The notes under the pieces were generated by a model. It was not told the origin of the DNA. It worked only from the letters and a program-made list of their open reading frames with translations, and searched no databases. A program made the translations under genes and the position numbers. Of a DNA stretch of 64,000 bases, positions 9,281 to 17,337 are shown in pieces; position 1 is the first letter of the stretch, and each line of letters starts with the position of its first letter. Origin of the DNA: Pseudoalteromonas distincta (GTDB lineage Bacteria; Pseudomonadota; Gammaproteobacteria; Enterobacterales; Alteromonadaceae). The stretch is taken from contig NZ_JWIG01000016.1 of NCBI RefSeq assembly GCF_000814675.1, forward strand, positions 124,001 to 188,000, written 5' to 3'.

Positions 9281-10747
9281 ATGTCTAGTGTCACTCGGTT
9301 ATTTATCATAATTTTTAGTCTTCTATTTGTTGAATCCATAGGGATTGGTTTGTATTTTGGGACGTTAACCCAAGCATTTATTGTTGGACTACCACTTTGT
9401 TTACTCCCTATCTGGTTACTTAAAACACAGCCAGATAACCCTATCACTGCACATGTAGTTGCAGCTGCAATAATGATGTTTTCTTTTTTACATATTCAGC
9501 AGGCTTTTGGGTTAATCGAAGTACATTTTGAAATATTTATCTTAATGGCTGTACTTATAATGTTTGTACAGTGGCGAGTGTTTATTACCGCTATTATTTT
9601 TGTAGCGGTACATCATTTATCTTTTTATTATTTACAAACTCAAAATACGGGTTTTTACGTATTTGACCCTGATAGACTCGCTTTTACTACGGTGCTAATT
9701 CATGCTGGATACGCAATAGTTGAAGTATTAGTTGCAGGCTATATTGCAAAAACGCTGCAACGGGAACGTCGTGCGGGCTTATCTTTAAGTTATGCGACAG
9801 AACAAATAATGAAAGATCCTGAAAACATTAAACTCTCTCTTCGCGCGGATGACACTAAAAGCGAAGCTGTAGCAGGATTTAACACATTACTAGATTACTT
9901 ATCTGATGTTATTAAACAGGTACAAACTCAATCAGAATCATTGCAAAAAAACTCACAAGAGCTTATTGATGTTCACGATCAGTTAGCGAGTGGAGCGGTT
10001 CAACGTACGCAACAAACCGATGATATTGCTAATTCTGGCGCTCAAGTTGCCAATGGCTTTAAACTTGTAGAAGAAGAAAGTGAGGTGCTTAAGCGCCAAG
10101 TTGACCATATTACACAATCTGCAGGTGATGCATTAAAAGAAGTGCTTCAAACAGACGCTAAAAGTAGAGAGTTGTTAACACTGCTTAATCATACCGAAGA
10201 AAAAATAAATCACTTAGTGGCAGCTGGCGATGTTATTTCAGGGCTTCTTAATGAAATATCAGGCATTGCTGAGCAAACAAACCTACTTGCTTTAAATGCA
10301 GCTATTGAAGCTGCCCGCGCAGGCGAACACGGTCGAGGTTTTGCTGTTGTTGCTGATGAGGTAAGATCTTTGGCTAACCACAGTAAAGCTACAACAGATA
10401 AAATTAGTCTTACATTAAAAGATCTTGTTAATAATAGTAAAACGTCAACGCAATCAATGAGTCAGTGTGTGAGTTTTGTAGTTGATTTAACAAGTATTAG
10501 TGCTGCAATGAAAGAGAATATTTCAGCAATGAGCGAGCAAATAGCCGCAGTATCTTCAAGCTCTGACTCAGTTGCACAAGTTGTAGCGGAGCAGGCAGGT
10601 AATACCGAGTTAATAGCAAGCAGTACTGATACTATGCGCCAAAATCAGTACCAAGATACGCAAATAGTGCAGCAGTTAACCGCTAAGGTGCAGTTAATCG
10701 ATGTAAGTATTGATGTATTAGAGCAAAGCATTGCCAAGTTTAAATAA
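9281..10747 (+). CDS. Methyl-accepting chemotaxis protein with a membrane-embedded sensor region
   Basis: 488 residues from the ATG at 9281, preceded by AAAGGG. A GTG at 9245 would add 12 residues. The first about 165 residues are five or six membrane helices with no large periplasmic domain. They carry conserved-looking histidines at 58, 71, 82, 111 and 112. After a short linker comes the cytoplasmic signalling domain, with the hairpin-tip signature [18 protein letters not shown] at about 330-347 and the following [12 protein letters not shown]. It would signal through CheA/CheW. The His pattern inside the membrane region suggests a bound haem or metal, but that is inference. Its 3' end overlaps the next gene by 17 bases. 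Confidence 0.9.
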   Translation: MSSVTRLFIIIFSLLFVESIGIGLYFGTLTQAFIVGLPLCLLPIWLLKTQPDNPITAHVVAAAIMMFSFLHIQQAFGLIEVHFEIFILMAVLIMFVQWRVFITAIIFVAVHHLSFYYLQTQNTGFYVFDPDRLAFTTVLIHAGYAIVEVLVAGYIAKTLQRERRAGLSLSYATEQIMKDPENIKLSLRADDTKSEAVAGFNTLLDYLSDVIKQVQTQSESLQKNSQELIDVHDQLASGAVQRTQQTDDIANSGAQVANGFKLVEEESEVLKRQVDHITQSAGDALKEVLQTDAKSRELLTLLNHTEEKINHLVAAGDVISGLLNEISGIAEQTNLLALNAAIEAARAGEHGRGFAVVADEVRSLANHSKATTDKISLTLKDLVNNSKTSTQSMSQCVSFVVDLTSISAAMKENISAMSEQIAAVSSSSDSVAQVVAEQAGNTELIASSTDTMRQNQYQDTQIVQQLTAKVQLIDVSIDVLEQSIAKFK

Positions 10748-11255
10748 ATCGAACTCTTTTGTATTTTCGCTTATAGCTATATGGCTTGTTTGTGTTGTTG
10801 CAGGGTTAGTTTATTTTCAGTTAGAGCAACTTAAACCGTTTGATAGCTCAAAAGTTTTATTGCAAAAGCACTGGTTTAATAACTTTAAAAAGCAATTGGA
10901 CTGGGTTGACACTAATGAAGCGTCGTTAGTGCTTATAACAGAAAAAAACTGCGGGTGCACCATACAGGCTAAACCACATATTTCATCGTTGAGCTCTTTT
11001 GCTGCCAATAAAGCTATGAAGGTTGTACAAGTTGAATTAACACCAAAGCTTAAACACGTTATTCCGGCAACGCCTGCCGCCGTTATTATTAATAAAAACG
11101 GTGAGTTTGTTTATGCCGGTCCGCTCTCTGAAGGATTAGCGTGTGCCCAAGGAAGTGGCTTTGTTGAAACTGCGGTCACTAATTTAGCTGCAGGTTTTAA
11201 TTCCAACCTTTTAATTACGCAAACCAAGGGGTGTTACTGTGTAAACAATGCATAA
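10731..11255 (+). CDS. Membrane-anchored thioredoxin-fold protein (DUF6436-like)
   Basis: 174 residues. No ATG is available before residue 96, so the TTG at 10731, inside the 3' end of the chemoreceptor gene, is the likely start. This implies translational coupling. Residues 10-28 form one membrane anchor. The rest is probably periplasmic. A thioredoxin-like half follows: a beta strand LVLIT, then C74-G-C76 in place of CxxC, and a cis-Pro segment [18 protein letters not shown]. Two more cysteines occur in the C-terminal GCYC. The CxC spacing is unusual for a classical oxidoreductase. Resemblance to DUF6436 proteins is from memory and moderate. Partner and substrate are unknown. Confidence 0.7.
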   Translation: MPSLNKSNSFVFSLIAIWLVCVVAGLVYFQLEQLKPFDSSKVLLQKHWFNNFKKQLDWVDTNEASLVLITEKNCGCTIQAKPHISSLSSFAANKAMKVVQVELTPKLKHVIPATPAAVIINKNGEFVYAGPLSEGLACAQGSGFVETAVTNLAAGFNSNLLITQTKGCYCVNNA

Positions 11256-11272
11256 ATAACGTGCAGAAAAAA

Positions 11273-11310
11273 TTAAAGCTCGCACTTGAATTAACAGGTT
11301 CGAGCTTTAA
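11273..11310. terminator. Bidirectional hairpin terminator
   Basis: Arms TTAAAGCTCG (11273-11282) and CGAGCTTTAA (11301-11310), between the convergent thioredoxin-like and Mn-exporter genes. Confidence 0.65.
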
Positions 11311-11316
11311 TATTGA

Positions 11317-11874
11317 TTAAATTGTAACTAAGCCATAAATACCTAATGACACAAACACACAAGCAGCAATAGCACGTACGGTGTTTAGAGATATTCTTTT
11401 TAGTAATGCATTACCAGCATATATAACAGGCACGTTAGCAATTAGCATACCTAACGTGGTTCCTACCGTTACCCAAAACACAGACTGATATTGTGCGCCT
11501 AGCAACACTGTTGCTATTTGTGTTTTATCACCAATTTCTGCAATAAAAAATAATACAAAAGCGACTAAAAAAGCCCCGTAGCTATCGTATTTACTACTTA
11601 CATCTTCGTCTTTATCTGGAACTAATAGCCAAAGGCCAACAACAATAAAGCTGATGTTTACAAGCCAAGGTAAATATTCAGAAGAAAAACTATTACTTAA
11701 CCACTGCCCAAACCACGCTGATAGGCCATGATTGAGTAAAGTTGCGGCTAAAATACCAAGAATAAGTGCGCCTTTATTACGAAAACGGGCAGCTAACAGG
11801 AGCGATAAAAGCTGGGTTTTATCGCCAATTTCGGCAAGAGTGACAGTGACGGTTGAGGTTAAAAAAACTTCCAT
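11317..11874 (-). CDS. TMEM165/GDT1 (UPF0016) family manganese exporter, MneA-like
   Basis: 185 residues with six membrane helices in two homologous halves. Each half carries the family signature E-x-G-D-K-T: LAEIGDKTQLLSLLL near residue 14 and IAEIGDKTQIATVLL near residue 116. These acidic residues form the cation path. Bacterial members such as Vibrio MneA export Mn(II). The assignment is strengthened by the yybP-ykoY-type Mn riboswitch in its leader, which would turn the exporter on when Mn is high. It is monocistronic and the ATG at 11874 is unambiguous. Confidence 0.93.
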   Translation of the reverse strand: MEVFLTSTVTVTLAEIGDKTQLLSLLLAARFRNKGALILGILAATLLNHGLSAWFGQWLSNSFSSEYLPWLVNISFIVVGLWLLVPDKDEDVSSKYDSYGAFLVAFVLFFIAEIGDKTQIATVLLGAQYQSVFWVTVGTTLGMLIANVPVIYAGNALLKRISLNTVRAIAACVFVSLGIYGLVTI

Positions 11875-11888
11875 TATTGATTCTTACA

Positions 11889-12052
11889 GGCGGGAATACT
11901 AAACCAAGGCAAACAACTATCTCCCGCCATGAGGATAGTGTCTACCTAGGTCTCGCCGATAACGCTTGCTACAACATTACAAACTTACCATGCACATGAG
12001 GTGCAATTATGTTGATAAGTTTACTCATTACTGAGCGGGCTACTCCCCTAAG
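11889..12052 (-). promoter_or_regulatory. yybP-ykoY-type manganese riboswitch and expression platform
   Basis: On the minus strand the leader has the two conserved loops of this class. One is GGGGAGTAGC (about 12039-12048), the other GGCGAGACC (about 11949-11957). They are closed by a P1 helix, CTTAGG (12047-12052) with CCTAGG (11945-11950), including one G-U pair. Downstream, two mutually exclusive hairpins overlap: ACTATC/GATAGT, and GGCGGGA (11922-11928) with TCCCGCC (11889-11895). The second ends 14 bp before the ATG. There is no U-run, so control of translation is more likely than termination. The class binds Mn(II) and sits before Mn exporters, as here. Confidence 0.88.
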
Positions 12053-12154
12053 AGGCGGCCATTATTCCATAACTTTATTTTTAGGTAAATATAGTTAAGA
12101 GAACAAATACCATATTCTAATAAATAATTTATATTTATTAGTGAGGAAGCTATT

Positions 12155-12167
12155 GATAACAATTGTC
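12155..12167. promoter_or_regulatory. Possible Fur-like operator before bfd
   Basis: The imperfect palindrome GATAACAATTGTC lies 50 bp upstream of the bfd ATG. It has the GATAA half-site flavour of Fur boxes but matches the 19-bp consensus poorly. Apart from this and the riboswitch, the 342-bp gap between the Mn exporter and bfd shows nothing else. Confidence 0.25.
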
Positions 12168-12216
12168 GTTTAGATTAGTATGCATCTATTGAATGTAATT
12201 AACACGGTTTGTATTG

Positions 12217-12411
12217 ATGTATATTTGTCTTTGTCACGGTGTGACTGATAAAAAAATTGAGCAAACAATTGACGATGGTGCAACGACCATGCGTGAATTA
12301 ACCAAAGAGCTTAAAGTAGGCAGCCAATGCGGTAAGTGTTGTGGTTGTACTAAAAAGATCCTTAATCGCAGACTTATTCAAATTGCGGATGTAACGGATC
12401 AAGTTGCTTAA
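12217..12411 (+). CDS. bfd: Bacterioferritin-associated ferredoxin (Bfd)
   Basis: 64 residues. The ATG at 12217 is preferred over the TTG one codon earlier. The four [2Fe-2S] ligands are at C4, C6, C38 and C41, the exact spacing of Bfd (CxC-x31-CxxC). Two extra cysteines (C42, C44) follow. Bfd docks on bacterioferritin and passes electrons to the core to release Fe(II) under iron starvation. It is convergent with the two bfr genes across a strong terminator. That pairing supports the call. Confidence 0.92.
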   Translation: MYICLCHGVTDKKIEQTIDDGATTMRELTKELKVGSQCGKCCGCTKKILNRRLIQIADVTDQVA

Positions 12412-12432
12412 TTACATATAAAATTTAGATAT

Positions 12433-12462
12433 AAAAAAAGCAGCTTTTTAGCTGCTTTTTTT
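12433..12462. terminator. Bidirectional terminator between bfd and bfr
   Basis: A 12-bp stem, AAAAAAAGCAGC (12433-12444) with GCTGCTTTTTTT (12451-12462), loop TTTTTA. Confidence 0.9.
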
Positions 12463-12476
12463 ATATCTACTACTAT

Positions 12477-12941
12477 TTACAATTGAGACTGTAAGTAGTT
12501 TTTAATGCCCGTATTTTTAATAAGTAATTGTTGGGTTTCTAACCAGTCAATTTGCTCTTCCTGTTCATTTAAAATGTGATCAAGGGCTTCGCGGGTAATG
12601 TAATCTTTTTTACTTTCAGCCAGCTTAACTGCGCTACGTAACTCATCAATAGTATCGAGTTCAAAACTCATGTTAGCAGCAATCATTTCTTCGCTGTTTT
12701 CACCAATACGTAATCGGCCTAAGTCTTGAAGATTTGGTAAGCCTTCTAAAAACAAAATACGTTCAATTAAACGATCAGCGTTTTTCATTTTTTGAATTGA
12801 TACTTTGTAGTCTGCTTTATCAAGCTGTGTAAAGCCAAAATCTTTAAACATACGTGCATGTAAAAAGTATTGGTTAATACCAACAAGCTCATTAGCGAGT
12901 ACTTTATTAAGCGCTGCAATAACGTCTTTATCGCCTTTCAT
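12477..12941 (-). CDS. bfr: Bacterioferritin, haem-type subunit with degenerate ferroxidase centre
   Basis: 154 residues, a four-helix ferritin fold of normal Bfr length. In E. coli numbering E18 and E94 are kept, but the other ferroxidase ligands are lost: E51 is Lys, H54 is Asn, and the E127/H130 positions read Gln/Gln. The haem ligand M52 is present. This subunit should therefore bind haem at the dimer interface without oxidising iron quickly itself. It is the second gene of a pair, 12 bp after a subunit with the reverse pattern. A mixed 24-mer is inferred, as described for two-subunit bacterioferritins in other Proteobacteria. Confidence 0.92.
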   Translation of the reverse strand: MKGDKDVIAALNKVLANELVGINQYFLHARMFKDFGFTQLDKADYKVSIQKMKNADRLIERILFLEGLPNLQDLGRLRIGENSEEMIAANMSFELDTIDELRSAVKLAESKKDYITREALDHILNEQEEQIDWLETQQLLIKNTGIKNYLQSQL

Positions 12942-12953
12942 AATATGCTCCTA

Positions 12954-13424
12954 CTAAGCCATTTGTGCTTGATGATAATTTTCAGAACCAATTTTATCAA
13001 TTAGACCAAGTTGTTGCTCTAACCAGTAAACATGATCTTCTTCGGTATCAAATAACAGCTTTTCTAAAATGCTACGAGATTGATAATCTTGTTGTTCTTC
13101 ACATATTGCGATTACGTCTTTAACACACGCAACTACTTCAAGCTCTAGTGTTAAATCGTTTTGCATCATGCTTTTTACATCGTTACCGATAAGTAAATCA
13201 CGGCGCTTAGTCATATTTGGTACACCTTCTAAAAACAAGATGCGCTTAATAAGCCAGTCTGCGTGATCTTTTTCTTCTTCCATTTCGTGGTTAAGGCGCT
13301 CGTATAGTTTGTTTAAACCCCAGTCGTCATACATGCGCGAGTGTATAAAATACTGATCGATTGCTGCTAATTCGTTAGCTAACAATGTATTAAACGCATC
13401 GATTACTTTTTGATTACCTTTCAT
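12954..13424 (-). CDS. bfr: Bacterioferritin, ferroxidase-type subunit lacking the haem ligand
   Basis: 156 residues from the ATG at 13424, with GAGG about 9 bases upstream. An in-frame start 15 bases earlier is less well placed. All ferroxidase ligands are present: E18, E51, H54, E94, and the pair E128/H131 (equal to E127/H130 after a one-residue insertion). The haem-ligand position 52 is Lys. It should oxidise Fe(II) for storage but not bind haem. It is co-transcribed with the haem-type subunit (12-bp gap). No Fur box is obvious upstream. Confidence 0.92.
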   Translation of the reverse strand: MKGNQKVIDAFNTLLANELAAIDQYFIHSRMYDDWGLNKLYERLNHEMEEEKDHADWLIKRILFLEGVPNMTKRRDLLIGNDVKSMMQNDLTLELEVVACVKDVIAICEEQQDYQSRSILEKLLFDTEEDHVYWLEQQLGLIDKIGSENYHQAQMA

Positions 13425-13604
13425 GATAAATCGCCTCAACTATTTCAATTGTATGCAGTGTAGTACATATAGCCTATATTGCAAGTTTTCTCTATAAAAA
13501 TCATTGCGTTACTATTGGTTTTGATTCTTATTTAAGTTTGCGTTACTGCTTGGTTTATGGACAGTTTTTTATTTGTATTAGCATCTAATACAAGATCATG
13601 ATTG

Positions 13605-13874
13605 TTAGGGCGTATTGAACTTTGGTGGTTGAATTTACAGCAGTGTGTTTGGTTTTTAGGCAAGGCAGTGCCTATGTAGTGTGGTTATTCCCCATAAATA
13701 GGCGATAACGCAGCATAAAGACCAAACATGCGCTGCCCAAAGGGTTCTTTCTAGGGGCGATTAACTTTTTGTTGCTCGGTTTTTACTTAGCCCACTAGGT
13801 TACAAACCTCGCGCCGCAATTTAATCGCCTCTAGATTGAACAAATCTCAATCCACAAAGATCAACACGCCCTAA
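13605..13874 (-). mobile_element. MITE-like element, copy 1 (270 bp)
   Basis: Bounded by terminal inverted repeats TTAGGGCGTATTGA (13605-13618) and TCAACACGCCCTAA (13861-13874), matching at 13 of 14 positions. The interior, read on the minus strand, aligns along most of its length with 31378-31740. Shared stretches include TTTGTAACCTAGTGGGCT, GTTTGGTCTTTATGCTGCG and CACACTACATAGGC. It has no transposase and no convincing reading frame, so it would need a transposase in trans. It occupies the middle of the 531-bp gap between the bfr operon and the TonB receptor. I see nothing in 13425-13604. Confidence 0.85.
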
Positions 13875-13915
13875 ATAAAAAGTGAGACGTTTATTTATGC
13901 GGGATTTGTTGAGCA

Positions 13916-13940
13916 TATAGGCATGCAGGGCATGCCTATA
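13916..13940 (-). terminator. Strong hairpin after the TonB receptor gene
   Basis: Perfect 11-bp arms TATAGGCATGC (13916-13926) and GCATGCCTATA (13930-13940), loop AGG, starting 15 bp past the receptor stop. It lacks a clear U-run, so it may act as an RNA 3'-end stabiliser rather than a classical terminator. Confidence 0.55.
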
Positions 13941-13955
13941 ACGTGCGCTTATTTG

Positions 13956-16091
13956 TTAAAATTGATATTTAGCACCCAGCGTTGCGGTTGTGCCTAATCC
14001 TTTAATGTTATATCCACCGTAGGTGTAAGCCTGTGCGCGGGCAGGGTAGTAATCACTATTGAATAGGTTTTCGATACCAAAATAGCCACTCCACCTGGCG
14101 TTAACGTTGTACTGACCACTTAAATTAAATGTGTTGTAGCTACTAACAGGGCCCTGATCGCCAGAGTATTGGCCCTGTGCATTTTTATCAAAGCGCTTTC
14201 TGTCACCTACATATAAAAAACTCATTGCAAGTGATAACTTTTCGTTAGTTTGCCATGTTAAATTAGCAGTGGCTTTCGGTGGGTTGATTTGTTTTGCCCC
14301 TAAATATTCATCCGCTTCGGTGTTTTTACCTTCTACGTAGCTGTATGTAGCGCTTAATTTAAGATCTTGATTAATAGTATAATTAACTAAACTTTCGTAA
14401 CCCCATATTTCTTGCGGTGCGCGTACGGGTTCGTAAACACCCGTTACTTCGTTAAATTCATTACTGGTGCCAAGCTCTGAAGTACTTCTGTACAGTGCAA
14501 ATTCAAAACGAACGTTTTCAAACTGTGAAGTAAAACCAACTTCGTAGTTGTCGATTATAGATGCTTGTGTCTGAATAAGTGCAATATCGTCAACGGTTGC
14601 AGCGCGAAGCAAGCGCCCAATATCAGAAATATCAGAGCCCTGTGAATAACTAAAAAATGGGCTGAATGCATCTGTTAAATTGTATTTTATGCCTGCATTA
14701 TACGTTGTAGCGTCATAGTTTATGGTATCACCACGCACATTTAATGGGACTGAGCATTGCGAAGGGGTTCTACACAGTTTTAATGTTTGGTAGTCACTTA
14801 CGCTCAAATCAATACTTTCGTTTCTTACACCTGCTTTTACAATAATATCGTCGTTTATTACCCATTTGGTTTGTAAAAAGCCAGCCACACTTTCCATGTC
14901 CATTTCTGGCACCCACACACGGCCATCCACTAAAGGTTGTGATGTTTTATCGTTTAAGGCATCAATACCGTAGATTAAGGTGGCTGTTACGTTTTCAAAA
15001 TCAAACTGACTATTAAATGTAGCCCTTGCACCTTGCTTGTCTGATTTTATAACCGATTGACCACCGCTATAACCTTCATCAAGATTAGCTAGGTTAGTGG
15101 AGAAAAAGAATACGTTTTCTATATCTTGTTTATAAAGATCGAGGGTCATTTGTGTGTTTTCAAACAACGAGTAATCAACATATTTTAGGGTTATATTTTT
15201 GTTGCCTTCTGGGCCTTGCGGCTTACCTTGTTTTTGAAGCTCTAAGGGGACGTGTATAGCGTAAGTTTTTTCTCCTATATTGCCATCACCAGTAACATCG
15301 CCTAAATCAGTTTTTTGCTGTGAGCTGAAATAGTTATAGCTGAACTGCAGTTGCTTTTCGTCGTCAAAATCATAAGTTAGTTTGGTAAAATAGTTTTGAG
15401 TCTCAGAGTCTGATAAACCGTATTGTAAGCCTAAAATATCGCCCTGTGCATCGCGTTGTACGCCGTTTTCTTCATAGCTTGCCGTTAACAGGTAGCTTAG
15501 TTGGTCGAGCTTACCGTTTACTGCGGCTGATACTCTACCGCCGCCACTTTCTGCTAACTTAACAGCGCTAAAGCGGCTTGAAATACTTATTTCACCTTCA
15601 GGTTTACCATCACTGCGAGCCTGTTTGGTTATGTAGTTAATAATGCCACCTGAGGCACCATTACCATAAATAGACGTTGCGCCTTTTATGACTTCAATGC
15701 GCGCTATGGCACTTGCATCAAGTGTTTTTACGCCTAAAGAACCATTACGAAGAGGGGTTGATTGCGGTACGCCATCAATCATTATTAATGGCGCACGGCC
15801 GCGTAGTGTTTGTCCTGAATTACTTGAACTGCCTGTATCTGGGGCAAGCCCTGGAACCATTTGCGCGAGTAAACTTCCCAATTCTGAGCTTACTTTTAAA
15901 TGCTGTTGTATTTGTTGCTGATTAATAACGGTGATAGATGCAGGTACTTCGTCAATGCTTTCTGATATGCGGCTGCCTGAAACAATGACATGCTCAAATT
16001 GATCAGAATTGTATTCATTTTTATTATTTTCATTTGCTAACGAGTTAGTACTTATTGCAACAGCAATAAGGCAAAGCGAAGTTTTTAACAT
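13956..16091 (-). CDS. TonB-dependent siderophore-type outer-membrane receptor
   Basis: 711 residues. A signal peptide ends near NSLAN. A plug domain (about 35-165) contains ASITVINQQQIQQHL, LIMIDGVPQSTPLRNG and the segment GASGGIINYITKQ. A 22-strand barrel follows and ends in YQF with a terminal aromatic, as needed for outer-membrane assembly. Receptors of this class import ferric siderophores using TonB energy. Iron control is suggested by the long Fur-like palindrome immediately upstream. A PepSY gene precedes it on the same strand. The ligand is not predictable from the sequence. Confidence 0.9.
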   Translation of the reverse strand: MLKTSLCLIAVAISTNSLANENNKNEYNSDQFEHVIVSGSRISESIDEVPASITVINQQQIQQHLKVSSELGSLLAQMVPGLAPDTGSSSNSGQTLRGRAPLIMIDGVPQSTPLRNGSLGVKTLDASAIARIEVIKGATSIYGNGASGGIINYITKQARSDGKPEGEISISSRFSAVKLAESGGGRVSAAVNGKLDQLSYLLTASYEENGVQRDAQGDILGLQYGLSDSETQNYFTKLTYDFDDEKQLQFSYNYFSSQQKTDLGDVTGDGNIGEKTYAIHVPLELQKQGKPQGPEGNKNITLKYVDYSLFENTQMTLDLYKQDIENVFFFSTNLANLDEGYSGGQSVIKSDKQGARATFNSQFDFENVTATLIYGIDALNDKTSQPLVDGRVWVPEMDMESVAGFLQTKWVINDDIIVKAGVRNESIDLSVSDYQTLKLCRTPSQCSVPLNVRGDTINYDATTYNAGIKYNLTDAFSPFFSYSQGSDISDIGRLLRAATVDDIALIQTQASIIDNYEVGFTSQFENVRFEFALYRSTSELGTSNEFNEVTGVYEPVRAPQEIWGYESLVNYTINQDLKLSATYSYVEGKNTEADEYLGAKQINPPKATANLTWQTNEKLSLAMSFLYVGDRKRFDKNAQGQYSGDQGPVSSYNTFNLSGQYNVNARWSGYFGIENLFNSDYYPARAQAYTYGGYNIKGLGTTATLGAKYQF

Positions 16092-16101
16092 GGGGTGTCT
16101 T

Positions 16102-16140
16102 AGTTGATAATAATTTACGTAATGGTAATTATTATCAACT
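16102..16140. promoter_or_regulatory. Fur-like operator: long perfect palindrome before the TonB receptor
   Basis: Perfect 14-base arms AGTTGATAATAATT (16102-16115) and AATTATTATCAACT (16127-16140), spaced by 11 bases. The GATAATAATT/AATTATTATC halves are Fur-box-like and may represent overlapping sites. It ends 11 bp from the receptor start codon, so binding would block initiation. Confidence 0.7.
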
Positions 16141-16163
16141 AATGACGCAAGTGTTAATGAGAT

Positions 16164-17264
16164 TTATTTCCATTTATGGCGTTTTAACCAAAAGTATACA
16201 CCGCTTACAATAAAAAATGCGAGTGAAAGGGCTATTAATAACCATAAAAACTGCACGATAGGACCTGCAAAATCACCAATGTGAAACTTATATTTGAAGT
16301 TCCATGCTTGTGTTGTGAAGTTTGTTTTACTGGCGTCAAATGAGTTTAATACTTTACCCGTAAATGGGTTAGTCCAAACCCAGCTGTAAGCGTGACTTTC
16401 GCCAGGGTTTTGCATTCTCAGTGCAATTGCTTCGTCATCCTTTTTAGGTAAGTAAATTCTATATAATTTACCGTCTGGAAATACGTTCTCTGCATTTTTA
16501 ATTGCTTCATTGTAGTTTAAAGTAGCTTGAGAAGGGGTTATTACTTTTGGTGCTTTAGGTCTTTGTTCTACCTTGTTTAAGGTCACAAATTCTAATACCG
16601 ATTGAGTTTGTGTTTTCCAGTTAAATGCCATACCAGTAAAGGCAATCAGCATAAGCGGTATAAAAAAGTAAACACCAAGCACTGTATGTAATTGATACAT
16701 GAGCACTCTAAATTTGGCTTTTGGTTTTATAGCTAAACGTTTAACTCTGTTTTTGGGCTTTACCCATAAATAAAAGCCCAGTAATACATTTATTAAAAGT
16801 AGCAATGCACATACCGACATCCAATTTCGAAAGGTTTTTTCACCTTTACTGTTTTCAAACAACAGCCAACGATGTAATCCCATAGCAAACCCATAAATCG
16901 TATCGGTTGATTCATAGACGTTTAGTACACTCCCAGAGTAGGGGTTAACACTGGCGTAATGTTTATTGGCTAACCGAAATTGCCATGCTGCGTTTGGCGC
17001 TTGTTCGGGCATAAAAAAGGTGATTTTTTGCTTAGTTTGAGCTTGTACATTTTGTATAAGTTCATCGTAATGCATTAAGTTTTTTTGGGGTGTTACTTGC
17101 CATTTTTCAGGCTCTATTAGGTGCTGTATGTCTTTTGCATAAATCATAACAGCACCGGTTAGGCTCACTATTAATAAAAATAGTCCGCTAATAAGGGCAA
17201 GGCCTAAATGAATTCTACGTAACCAAAGTTTCAAAAACGGTATCTCATTATGAGTTAATGACAA
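16164..17264 (-). CDS. PepSY-associated membrane protein, probable siderophore-linked ferric reductase
   Basis: 366 residues with four membrane helices: near residue 20, near 180, near 205, and the last at about 340. PepSY domains lie in the periplasmic loops. Periplasmic motifs include GSVLNVYESTDTIYGFAMGLHRWLLF and LHTVLGVYF, with membrane histidines that could hold haem. Proteins of this class are often encoded next to siderophore receptors, and some act as ferric-siderophore reductases. It lies 72 bp upstream of the receptor on the same strand. The only workable start is a TTG at 17264 with no good ribosome site, so the N-terminus is uncertain. Confidence 0.82.
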   Translation of the reverse strand: MSLTHNEIPFLKLWLRRIHLGLALISGLFLLIVSLTGAVMIYAKDIQHLIEPEKWQVTPQKNLMHYDELIQNVQAQTKQKITFFMPEQAPNAAWQFRLANKHYASVNPYSGSVLNVYESTDTIYGFAMGLHRWLLFENSKGEKTFRNWMSVCALLLLINVLLGFYLWVKPKNRVKRLAIKPKAKFRVLMYQLHTVLGVYFFIPLMLIAFTGMAFNWKTQTQSVLEFVTLNKVEQRPKAPKVITPSQATLNYNEAIKNAENVFPDGKLYRIYLPKKDDEAIALRMQNPGESHAYSWVWTNPFTGKVLNSFDASKTNFTTQAWNFKYKFHIGDFAGPIVQFLWLLIALSLAFFIVSGVYFWLKRHKWK

Positions 17265-17337
17265 TATTGTAAATGATAATACGAGCTGTTTTCAATTAAA
17301 TAAGTTGTGTATTTGGTTTAGCTTGTTATTAAGAACA

